Shown here one piece after another: positions 1-6,098 of a stretch of 6,730 bases of DNA. The DNA lies in contig JAEZBW010000352.1 in NCBI GenBank assembly GCA_023426765.1, positions 1-6,730 of the forward strand, written 5' to 3'. Position 1 is the stretch's first letter, and every line of letters starts with the position of its first letter. A model generated the notes under the pieces. It did not search any database. It worked only from the letters and a program-made list of their open reading frames with translations, and was not told where the DNA came from. Source of the stretch: Bacillota bacterium. GTDB lineage: Bacteria; Bacillota; Clostridia; DSM-8532. The position numbers and the translations under genes are program-made.

Positions 1-99
1 CGCTAACCCGAAACAGGTGGATAACTCCCTGTCAAAGTTTTATAAGAACGACAATAATTCAATTTTAGACACGACGTTATTGAGAAAGGGAATGATTGA
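1..99. other. Leader / upstream flank of the ligase gene, with an open reading frame at the left edge
   Basis: This AT-richer stretch precedes the ligase gene. Frame 1 stops at once (TAA 4-6) and frame 3 stops at 66-68. Frame 2 is open from base 2 to the TGA at 182-184, so an upstream gene could end inside the ligase gene with about an 85-bp overlap. That is unusually long, and the peptide is not one I recognise. It is more likely that the upstream gene ends at or before base 6. A weak promoter-like pair is present: CTGTCA 29-34 and AATAAT 53-58, with an 18-bp spacer. It is too degenerate to call. AAAGGG at 85-90 is the probable ribosome binding site for the ATG at 100. Confidence 0.4.
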
Positions 100-1590
100 A
101 TGGAAAATATTGTTGAGCTTTTATACCGAAGCGCTGCAAATTACCCGGATCAGTTCTGTGTGGTTTCACCTGCTGGTAAGGTGACCTATCGTGAAATGCT
201 TCATGAGGTTCAGTCCCTGATGTTCACCTTATACCATGAAGGGGTAAGGCGAGGGGACAGGGTGATTCTCTATTTTAAAAACAGCAGCGAATACATTGCG
301 GCTTTTTTTGCGGTTGCCGCACTGAATGCCGTAGCGGTGCCGGTGAATGCTGCAAATAATCTCCATCATTTAAAATATATTATCGATGTCACCGAGCCGG
401 TTCTGATACTTGCCGACAAGGCCCTGATGAACGGCTTTTCACAGGAGGATACGGAAAAAGTCAGGGTATTGCAAGACCTGGTTCAATGGAAATCTGGAAT
501 TGAATTTACCGGTGACTGCATCCCATATAACACCGGCAACAATGCCAAGACCGCAATGATCATCTTTACGTCTGGCACTTCGGCCACGCCAAAGGGGGTT
601 ATGCTCAGTCACGGAAACCTTCTGGCCAATACGTATTCCATTCTCGACTATCTCCATCTAACCCATGAGGATTCAGTGCTGGTTACCATCGCGTTCAGCT
701 ATTCCTATGGGAATTCTCTGCTGTTAACCCATATCGCATCGGGAGGTACATTGATCCTGGAAAACCATGCAGCATTTCCGGTAAAAGTGATCGAAAGCCT
801 GAAAAACTACAGACCAACCGGCTTTTCAACGGTCGGTTCATACCTGAATCTGCTGCTGAAGGCTGCTCCCCTTGAAAATCTGGGTTTCTCCGGGTTGGAA
901 TATATCACCTTTGCCGGTGAGGCAACAAACTATAATATCCTGCAGCAGCTTCAAAAGGTGTATCCTGAGCTGAAAATATTCGTGATGTACGGACAAACCG
1001 AAGCATCAGCCAGGCTCAGTTATCTGCCCTGCGAGCTTCTTGCGCAAAAATCGGGCTCGGTGGGAAAAGGAATCAACAATGTGGAGCTGAAGGTCGTAAA
1101 TGAGCGGGGAGGTCAGGTTGCACCTGGTGAAACCGGTGAAATTCTGGCCAGGGGTCCGAATATCATGCAGGGATACTGGCAGGACGAGGAAGGAACCAAA
1201 GCGGTTCTTCAAAATGGCTGGCTGCATACCGGTGATATCGCCACCGTGGATCGGGACGGTTTTATTTACATTCAGGGAAGAAACAATGACATCATCAAAT
1301 ATCTTGGCCACCGGATCAGCCCCATGGAAATTGAATGCTGCCTTGATAAGATTCCCGGAGTATTCGAGTCCGCCGTCATTGAGGCCATACAGAATGGGGA
1401 AGTCTGTATCAAGGCATTTGTCGTAACCGATGGGAGGATAACGATTGAAAGTATTCATGAGCATATAAGAAATGTGCTTCCGCCCTTCAAAAGGCCGGCG
1501 ATTATTCAGGCTATTCCCGAAATTCCCAGGACAACCAATGGGAAAATCAAGCGCGCTGCATTAAGAGAGGCTGAACTATGTGTGGGATAG
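100..1590 (+). CDS. AMP-forming acyl-CoA synthetase/ligase (class I adenylate-forming enzyme)
   Basis: This 496-residue protein should activate a carboxylic acid with ATP to an acyl-adenylate and pass it to CoA or a carrier-protein thiol in the cytoplasm. The ANL-superfamily motifs are present in order: P-loop TSGTSATPKG at residues 157-166, YGQTE at 297-301, TGD at 377-379 (the Asp that binds the ribose), GRNNDIIK at 393-400 followed by the hinge and EIE around 409-411, and PRTTNGK ending at the catalytic Lys482. The length is that of a complete stand-alone enzyme, with no fused carrier or condensation domain, so a free acceptor (CoA or a separate acyl carrier protein) is needed. ATG 100 is chosen because AAAGGG lies 9 bp upstream and the homology-like N-terminus (NIVELLYRSAANYPDQ) begins there. 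An ATG at 92 is in another frame. The 3' end overlaps the next gene by 13 bp. Similar ligases sit beside AsnB-like amidotransferases in exopolysaccharide loci, including exosortase A-associated ones. Substrate specificity cannot be read from the motifs. Confidence 0.93.
   Translation: MENIVELLYRSAANYPDQFCVVSPAGKVTYREMLHEVQSLMFTLYHEGVRRGDRVILYFKNSSEYIAAFFAVAALNAVAVPVNAANNLHHLKYIIDVTEPVLILADKALMNGFSQEDTEKVRVLQDLVQWKSGIEFTGDCIPYNTGNNAKTAMIIFTSGTSATPKGVMLSHGNLLANTYSILDYLHLTHEDSVLVTIAFSYSYGNSLLLTHIASGGTLILENHAAFPVKVIESLKNYRPTGFSTVGSYLNLLLKAAPLENLGFSGLEYITFAGEATNYNILQQLQKVYPELKIFVMYGQTEASARLSYLPCELLAQKSGSVGKGINNVELKVVNERGGQVAPGETGEILARGPNIMQGYWQDEEGTKAVLQNGWLHTGDIATVDRDGFIYIQGRNNDIIKYLGHRISPMEIECCLDKIPGVFESAVIEAIQNGEVCIKAFVVTDGRITIESIHEHIRNVLPPFKRPAIIQAIPEIPRTTNGKIKRAALREAELCVG
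1565..1570 (+). promoter_or_regulatory. Ribosome binding site of the amidotransferase gene, inside the ligase gene
   Basis: GAGAGG lies 7 bp before the ATG at 1578, within the last codons of the ligase gene. It supports the overlapping start and hence a Cys at position 2 of the amidotransferase. Confidence 0.7.
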
Positions 1591-3545
1591 CAGGGATCAT
1601 TGGAAAAGCACCTGTTGAAGCAAGCCTTTTACGAACCGCCGCCCAGATTCTGGCCCACCGCGGCCCTGATGACAGTTCGGTATACACGACGGGCAACATG
1701 GGATTCGCTCATTCCAGGCTTTCCATCGTGGACTTGCAGCATGGCCAGCAGCCGGCCTTCAATGAGGATCAAACCATTGCAGTGATTTTTAACGGTGAAA
1801 TATTCAACCATATGGAATTGAGAAAAGGCTTGGAGCTTAGGGGGCACCGGATCACAAACAGGTCCGATACGGCTGTTCTGCCACACCTGTTTGAGGAATA
1901 TGGCAGCGAGATGTTTGACAGGCTGGACGGCCAGTTTTCCATTGCAATCTGGGACGATAACAAGCATCGCGTGGTTTTGGCCAGGGACAGAATAGGGAAA
2001 CTACCGTTGTTTTATGCCAGACAAAAGGATGACTTTATTTTCGGATCGGAAATCAAGGCAGTTTTATTGCTGGGGGACATCATACCCAGACTTTCGGGCA
2101 GGGTGCTGCATGAAGTGCTGACATACTGGGCGCCTACAAGCGAGGATTCGATATTTGAAGGCATTCGTACACTTTTGCCTGGTCAATGGATGTCTTATGA
2201 AAATGGTGAGATCCGTGTGGAAAGGTTCCGGCAGCTTGAGTTCAGGCAAGGTGTGATCCGAAGTGCCGCCGATGCGGCTGATGAATTGGAAGCGCTTTTA
2301 ATCCGGGCTGTTGGGAAGCGGATGATGGGGGATGTTCCAATATCAGCTTATCTCAGCGGAGGTTTGGATTCCAGCCTCACCTGTGCCATCGCCGCAAAGC
2401 ATTACAACAGGAGTATTAATACCTTTTCCATCTCTTTCGATAATCCCGATTATGATGAGTCCCACTATCAACAGGTCATGGCCGGGGATCTGGGAACCCG
2501 TCATCATTCGGTCACCTTCAGTGAGGATGATTTTATCCGCCTTTTAAAGCGCTGCGTCATTCATGCCGAAATTCCGTTTCTAAGGACCGGTCCACTGCCG
2601 ATGATGAAGCTTTCGTCATGGGTGCATGGGAATGATCGGTGCGTGGTCATCACCGGCGAGGGATCCGACGAGTTTTTCGGTGGGTATGATCTTTTCCGCG
2701 AGGTAAAAATCAGGAGTTTCTGCAGGAAGGATCCTACGTCCAGTTACCGGGGGCTGCTGTATAAAAAGATCAACCAATTCATTCCGGGGTTGAAGAACAT
2801 GTCAGCCCAGGCCTTATCACTGTATTACAACAGTGTGCGCCATGAAGGCGAGTTTGGGTCCCATCTGTCCAGATGGGGTGGTTCCGGGTTCTTTAAGCTT
2901 TTCCTGACCGATGAAATCAATGCCTTTGATGAAATACGAAACCATGATGCACTGTGGGATTACCTGCCCGGTGGCTATAAGGAATATACGGCAGTGCAGA
3001 AGGCGCAGCAGCTGGAGATCATGATATTTCTGGAAAGGTATTTGCTGTCCACACAAGGTGACAGGATGGCTATGGCCAACAGCGTGGAATGCAGGTATCC
3101 CTTTTTGGATAGCGATGTGGTAGATTTCGCTCTGAGCCTGGAAGACAGGCTGAAAATAAGGGGTTTGACCGAGAAATACATCGTCAGGCGAGTTGCCGAA
3201 AAATATCTGCCGCAGGAGATTCTGCGGCGCAAGAAATTCCCTTACCGCGCTCCGGTGGCGGTGCAGAAGATTTTACAGGATCCTTATTTTCAGTATATCC
3301 TTAGCCCCGATATGCTGAAAAAGTTTAACATTTTCAAACCTGAAACCATTGAATCCTTCCTGAACAAGGCCTTTGAAAAAAACGTTCTCAGCGAAAGAGA
3401 ACTGATGCTTTTCATGGGTGTTCTCACAACCCAAACCCTCTGCGACAGTTTTTGTTCAACCAGCCAGGAACGACTTTCCCGCGGTCAGGCTATTCAGGTT
3501 AAAAGCACGAACCCAAGTCCCCTGGTTCAGGAACCAGGAGCGTGA
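1578..3545 (+). CDS. asnB: Glutamine-hydrolysing asparagine synthase-type amidotransferase
   Basis: This 655-residue, two-domain enzyme should hydrolyse glutamine to ammonia in an N-terminal Ntn domain and channel it to a C-terminal ATP-pyrophosphatase domain, which adenylates a carboxylate and amidates it. After Met removal Cys2 of MCGIAG is the nucleophile. Other glutaminase motifs are SRLSIVD 46-52, FNGEIFNH 71-78 and SDT 96-98. The synthetase domain carries the PP-loop SGGLDSS 260-266, GEGSDEFFGGY 360-370, and DRMAMANSVECRYPFLD 495-511. The usual RDRxGxKPLYY strand reads RDRIGKLPLFY (137-145), a modest deviation. About 25 residues at the C-terminus (from roughly 630) are Ser/Pro/Gln-rich and look like a non-conserved tail. 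The start overlaps the ligase gene by 13 bp with its own SD, so the two are probably translationally coupled. The family makes free asparagine but also includes AsnB-like enzymes that amidate or ligate dedicated substrates in exopolysaccharide and natural-product clusters. The neighbours favour a dedicated role, which is inference. The symbol is given for family only. Confidence 0.93.
   Translation: MCGIAGIIGKAPVEASLLRTAAQILAHRGPDDSSVYTTGNMGFAHSRLSIVDLQHGQQPAFNEDQTIAVIFNGEIFNHMELRKGLELRGHRITNRSDTAVLPHLFEEYGSEMFDRLDGQFSIAIWDDNKHRVVLARDRIGKLPLFYARQKDDFIFGSEIKAVLLLGDIIPRLSGRVLHEVLTYWAPTSEDSIFEGIRTLLPGQWMSYENGEIRVERFRQLEFRQGVIRSAADAADELEALLIRAVGKRMMGDVPISAYLSGGLDSSLTCAIAAKHYNRSINTFSISFDNPDYDESHYQQVMAGDLGTRHHSVTFSEDDFIRLLKRCVIHAEIPFLRTGPLPMMKLSSWVHGNDRCVVITGEGSDEFFGGYDLFREVKIRSFCRKDPTSSYRGLLYKKINQFIPGLKNMSAQALSLYYNSVRHEGEFGSHLSRWGGSGFFKLFLTDEINAFDEIRNHDALWDYLPGGYKEYTAVQKAQQLEIMIFLERYLLSTQGDRMAMANSVECRYPFLDSDVVDFALSLEDRLKIRGLTEKYIVRRVAEKYLPQEILRRKKFPYRAPVAVQKILQDPYFQYILSPDMLKKFNIFKPETIESFLNKAFEKNVLSERELMLFMGVLTTQTLCDSFCSTSQERLSRGQAIQVKSTNPSPLVQEPGA
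3521..3538. repeat. 8-bp inverted repeat at the 3' end of the amidotransferase gene
   Basis: CCTGGTTC (3521-3528) and GAACCAGG (3531-3538) are perfect reverse complements separated by two bases. They lie within the last codons of the amidotransferase gene. The two-base gap is too short for a fully paired RNA loop, so opening a base pair or two would be needed. No U-run follows, so it is not a terminator. Confidence 0.8.
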
Positions 3546-3565
3546 TTTACCATGGATTTACCATG
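3544..3565. repeat. Perfect tandem duplication of an 11-bp unit over the amidotransferase stop codon
   Basis: GATTTACCATG occurs twice head to tail (3544-3554 and 3555-3565). The first copy starts on the second base of the TGA stop at 3543-3545, so the duplication adds only non-coding sequence. It also creates two CCATGG hexamers. It looks like a slippage or repair scar. Confidence 0.9.
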
Positions 3566-3591
3566 GGCGGGGCCCAGGTTCCTCGGTAAAT
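3556..3591 (+). promoter_or_regulatory. Potential RNA hairpin abutting the glycosyltransferase ribosome binding site
   Basis: A compact GC stem TGGGC-GGG-GCCCA (3564-3568 / 3572-3576) is extended by CC/GG (3561-3562 / 3577-3578) around a bulged A. The flanking ATTTACC (3556-3562, or the duplicate copy at 3545-3551) can instead pair with GGTAAAT (3585-3591). GGTAAAT sits immediately before the SD at 3592-3598. The stems compete, so a switch-like or stabilising role is conceivable. There is no U-tract to support termination. Confidence 0.4.
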
Positions 3592-3598
3592 GAAAGGA
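3592..3598 (+). promoter_or_regulatory. Ribosome binding site that fixes the glycosyltransferase start
   Basis: GAAAGGA lies 5 bp before the ATG at 3604. The same frame stays open upstream to an ATG at 3418, but only the 3604 start has both this SD and a family-typical N-terminus. Confidence 0.75.
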
Positions 3599-3603
3599 AT
3601 GCT

Positions 3604-4848
3604 ATGAAAATTCTGATGGTGAATAAATTCCTGTATCCGAATGGCGGCAGCGAAACCTATATGTTTCAGCTGTCCGAATACCTGGAGAAGATGGGGCACG
3701 AGATAAGGTTCTTCGGCATGGAGCATCCCGAAAACCTTGTAAACCCCGAGTATATGGTTAAAAACATGGATTTTCACACCCCTTCACTGTCCCGGTTCCT
3801 GTATCCTTTCAGGGTTCTCTGGTCGGCAGAGGCCAAAGCGAAGATCCGTAAAGCCATTAACGCCTTCAAGCCCGACATCGTTCACCTGAACAACTACCAT
3901 TATCAATTAACACCATCCATCCTGTATGAATGCTTCAGACAAAAGGTGCCGGTTGTCCAGACGCTGCATGATGCCATTTTGGTTTGCCCAAACTATTCTC
4001 TTTTCCGGTTTGACACCCTGAAAACCTGTGAAAAGTGCCGGGGCGGCAGGTTTTTCAATTGCGTCCTGCACAAATGTGTGCATGGTTCACTGGTTAAAAG
4101 CGCTCTGGCTGCCACTGGAAGCTATCTGTATCAACTGATGAATCCTTATGGAAAAGTCAGCCGACTTATTTCACCCAGCCAATTTTTATCAGGGAAAATG
4201 AGGGAAATGGGTTATCGCAATGACAACCTTGTGGTTTTGCATAATTTTTTCTCCCCCGACAAAAACCTCGCAGAAACGGAAAAAGATCCTTACGTTCTGT
4301 ATTTCGGCAGGTTGTCAAAGATCAAGGGGGTCAGTACGCTGCTTCAGGCCGCTAAAATGCTTGGTCACATCCGCTTTGTGATTGCCGGCAGGGGAGAGGA
4401 TGAAGAGGAATTTCGGAAAGCAGCAGGCCCCAATGTGGAGTTCAGAGGCTTTCTAACCGGAAAGGAGCTGAATACGCTGATTCGCAAAGCTATGTTTTCA
4501 GTTTATCCTTCCCAGTGGTATGAAAATTGCCCCATGTCGGTTCTGGAATCACAAGCGGTCGGCACCCCTGTCATCGGAGCCAATATCGGGGGTATTCCGG
4601 AGCTGGTTCAGAATCATGTGGACGGTTTGTTGTTTGAATCGGGGAACGCGCAAGACCTGCAGGAAAAGATCAGCTATCTGTATTCCAATCAATCCATTCT
4701 TCAGGATTTCTCGATGAAATGCATCCAAAAAGTTCGCCAGTTCTCTATTGATAAATATTATGATCAATTGCTCGGCATATACAGGCAGGTCTCAGAGCAA
4801 AAAAATACCCATTCTGCGAAAATAGGCCATAAGGTTCAGAAAGCATAA
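3604..4848 (+). CDS. GT4-family (GT-B fold) glycosyltransferase
   Basis: This 414-residue retaining-type glycosyltransferase should move a sugar from a nucleotide-sugar donor to a glycan or lipid-linked acceptor at the cytoplasmic face of the membrane. The N-terminal Rossmann half starts MKILMVNKFLYPNGGSETY with the glycine loop at residues 14-15, followed by PDIVHLNN (90-97) and HD at 122-123. The donor-binding half contains VLYFGRLSKIKG (231-242), FVIAGRGE (258-265), and the EX7E motif E307-NCPMSVL-E315, followed by GTPVIGANIGGIPELV (320-335). An insert at 128-158 carries five cysteines (C128, C142, C145, C153, C158), with a CxxC and spacing suggestive of a metal-binding loop seen in a subset of GT4 enzymes. 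No signal peptide or transmembrane helix is evident. The gene lies 58 bp after the amidotransferase gene on the same strand, probably in one operon. The upstream in-frame ATG at 3418 would add 62 residues with no family resemblance. Sugar and acceptor are unknown. Confidence 0.92.
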   Translation: MKILMVNKFLYPNGGSETYMFQLSEYLEKMGHEIRFFGMEHPENLVNPEYMVKNMDFHTPSLSRFLYPFRVLWSAEAKAKIRKAINAFKPDIVHLNNYHYQLTPSILYECFRQKVPVVQTLHDAILVCPNYSLFRFDTLKTCEKCRGGRFFNCVLHKCVHGSLVKSALAATGSYLYQLMNPYGKVSRLISPSQFLSGKMREMGYRNDNLVVLHNFFSPDKNLAETEKDPYVLYFGRLSKIKGVSTLLQAAKMLGHIRFVIAGRGEDEEEFRKAAGPNVEFRGFLTGKELNTLIRKAMFSVYPSQWYENCPMSVLESQAVGTPVIGANIGGIPELVQNHVDGLLFESGNAQDLQEKISYLYSNQSILQDFSMKCIQKVRQFSIDKYYDQLLGIYRQVSEQKNTHSAKIGHKVQKA

Positions 4849-4858
4849 ACCTGCTTTT
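4839..4858 (+). terminator. Weak terminator-like hairpin over the glycosyltransferase stop codon
   Basis: AAAGCA (4840-4845) pairs with TGCTTT (4852-4857), plus a G-T pair (4839/4858), around a 6-base loop containing the TAA stop. The downstream arm ends in four T's. The stem is short and AT-rich, so intrinsic termination would be weak at best. The 221-bp gap that follows makes a transcription boundary plausible. Confidence 0.25.
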
Positions 4859-4924
4859 CCCACTTCAACAACGGATTGCATTAAAACGAGCAGAATGTGA
4901 GTGTACCACAGGCTTCAGTCGAGG

Positions 4925-4950
4925 AACACTCCCACTGCAGTGCCCGTGTT
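4925..4950. promoter_or_regulatory. 26-bp interrupted dyad, operator-like
   Basis: The pattern is AACAC-N3-CACTGCAGTG-N3-GTGTT, with every paired block symmetric about the 4937/4938 boundary. The central 10 bp is a perfect palindrome. Two spaced, symmetric half-site pairs suit a dimeric DNA-binding regulator better than an RNA hairpin, because the centre leaves no room for a loop unless it opens. Function is inferred only from symmetry and location. Confidence 0.4.
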
Positions 4951-5056
4951 TTGGCGCACATTTCACGTAACGCTCATTGAACTCCCGCCTGCAAAGACAA
5001 AGCCCATAAGATCAATCGGTAAAAATCGCTCTTTCCCCGTTCAGATCTCACCAATC

Positions 5057-5064
5057 AGGAGGAA
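5057..5064 (+). promoter_or_regulatory. Strong Shine-Dalgarno site of the radical SAM gene
   Basis: AGGAGGAA, a near-consensus SD, is followed 5 bp later by the ATG at 5070. It is the strongest ribosome binding site in the window and fixes this start. Confidence 0.85.
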
Positions 5065-5069
5065 GTAAA

Positions 5070-6077
5070 ATGTCCGGAAGAAAACTGTATGGTTCCATCA
5101 TTGTGACCTACCGCTGCAATGCGCGGTGTAATATGTGCGACTGCTGGAAGCACCCCACAAAACCCTCTGAAGAATTTGCTCCTGACATCCTTCAAAAGCT
5201 GCCCGAAATGGATTTCACCAATATCACCGGTGGGGAACCCTTTATTCGCCAGGATCTTCCTGAAATTGTCCGGGAGGTTTACAAAAAAACAAACCGTATC
5301 GTGATTTCCACAAATGGCTACTTTCAGGAAAGAATTCTCTCGCTTTGCGATGAGTTTCCTGACATTGGCATCCGGATTAGTATTGAGGGGCTTCAACAGG
5401 CCAACGATACAATCCGCGGCATTCCGGAAGGTTTCGCCCGGGGCTTTGGCACATTGAAAAAGCTTGTTCAGAGGAAGCATCCCGATGTGGGCTTTGGAAT
5501 GACCGTTCAGGAACAAAACGCAGCAGATTTGCTGAAGCTTTATGAGATCGCAGACAAATACGGCATGGAGTTCGCAACAGCAACTCTGCACAACTCGTTC
5601 TACTTCAGGAAAACCGACAATGTGATACATAACAAAATGAAGGTTGCAAAAGCCTTTGAAGATCTGATCAATGCTCTTCTGAAATCCGGATCGCCGAAGA
5701 AATGGTTCAGGGCGTATTTTAACCATGGCCTGGTGAATTATTTATACGGCAATAAACGGCTGCTGCCCTGCGAGATGGGAACCAACGGATTTTTTATGGA
5801 CCCTTACGGACATATCATGCCCTGTAATGGCAGCACAGAACGAATGTCGATGGGAAATCTGCATGATCAGACCTGGGATGAGATTTGGAGTTCTGAAATG
5901 GCTCGCAAGGTACGCGAACAGGTGAAACATTGCAGCCAAAACTGTTGGATGATTGGAAGCGCCGCTCCTGCCATGAAGCAACGGCTTTGGGTTCCGGCCT
6001 GCTGGGTGGTGGCTCATAAAATAAAGGGGAAATACCAGCTGATTGAGAATAAATTCTACGACAGGGTTATATCATAA
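5070..6077 (+). CDS. Radical SAM enzyme with a SPASM/twitch-like C-terminal cysteine domain
   Basis: This 335-residue cytoplasmic protein should bind a [4Fe-4S] cluster and cleave S-adenosylmethionine to start radical chemistry on an unidentified substrate. The cluster motif CX3CX2C is at C16, C20 and C23, after TY(R). GGEP at 54-57 is the SAM-binding motif, and STNG at 80-83 and ISIEG at 103-107 fit the following barrel strands. The C-terminal part has C234-X12-G247-X4-C252, matching the SPASM opening (CX9-15GX4C), then C288, C292 and C311. That is fewer than the full SPASM set, so one auxiliary Fe-S cluster is more likely than two. The sequence MGNLHDQTWDEIWSS (261-275) is typical of this region in SPASM-type proteins. 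The gene follows a 221-bp gap and so may have its own promoter. SPASM enzymes modify peptides, but related proteins occur in polysaccharide and cofactor loci. With no precursor peptide recognised, a glycan or small-molecule substrate is the context-based guess. Confidence 0.9.
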   Translation: MSGRKLYGSIIVTYRCNARCNMCDCWKHPTKPSEEFAPDILQKLPEMDFTNITGGEPFIRQDLPEIVREVYKKTNRIVISTNGYFQERILSLCDEFPDIGIRISIEGLQQANDTIRGIPEGFARGFGTLKKLVQRKHPDVGFGMTVQEQNAADLLKLYEIADKYGMEFATATLHNSFYFRKTDNVIHNKMKVAKAFEDLINALLKSGSPKKWFRAYFNHGLVNYLYGNKRLLPCEMGTNGFFMDPYGHIMPCNGSTERMSMGNLHDQTWDEIWSSEMARKVREQVKHCSQNCWMIGSAAPAMKQRLWVPACWVVAHKIKGKYQLIENKFYDRVIS

Positions 6078-6098
6078 TTCGGGCATTCAATCGAATTA
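6075..6098. repeat. 7-bp inverted repeat beginning at the radical SAM stop codon
   Basis: TAATTCG (6075-6081) and CGAATTA (6092-6098) are perfect reverse complements with a 10-base spacer. The left arm begins with the TAA stop. The stem is AT-rich with no T-run after it, so it resembles an operator more than an intrinsic terminator. Confidence 0.6.

Larger units (their letters stand above)
4849..5069. other. 221-bp intergenic region between glycosyltransferase and radical SAM genes
   Basis: I find no convincing ORF, tRNA or known riboswitch here. It is the longest gap in the window. It contains a weak hairpin at its left edge, a 26-bp interrupted dyad (4925-4950) and the strong SD of the next gene. 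Possible promoter boxes (TTGCAT 4876-4881, TTGAAC 4977-4982 and CATAAG 5005-5010) are not properly spaced, so no promoter is called. The region is the most likely place for one. Confidence 0.6.

Noticed and set aside
1006..1464. Antisense ORF of 152 codons inside the ligase gene
   Set aside because: It lies opposite conserved adenylation motifs and its composition is what reverse reading of such a gene gives. No supporting start signal.
3521..3538. Inverted repeat as an intrinsic terminator between amidotransferase and glycosyltransferase
   Set aside because: The loop is only two bases and no T-run follows. The 58-bp gap and same orientation favour read-through.
3418..3603. 62-residue N-terminal extension of the glycosyltransferase from ATG 3418
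   Set aside because: It would overlap the amidotransferase gene by 128 bp, lacks family-like sequence, and the ATG at 3604 has a good SD and a typical GT4 N-terminus.
4876..5010. Sigma-70-like boxes TTGCAT, TTGAAC and CATAAG in the 221-bp gap
   Set aside because: Spacing between candidate -35 and -10 elements is wrong (about 22 bp for TTGAAC/CATAAG) or no -10 is found, so no promoter is called.
4849..5069. Possible remnant gene or insertion sequence in the gap
   Set aside because: No frame of useful length, terminal inverted repeats or target-site duplication is visible. Short antisense frames of about 14 codons are chance-level.
5055..5726. Long antisense ORF (223 codons) opposite the radical SAM gene
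   Set aside because: The sense frame has clear radical SAM motifs and a strong SD. The antisense product resembles no family I know and has no SD-supported start, so it is a coding shadow.
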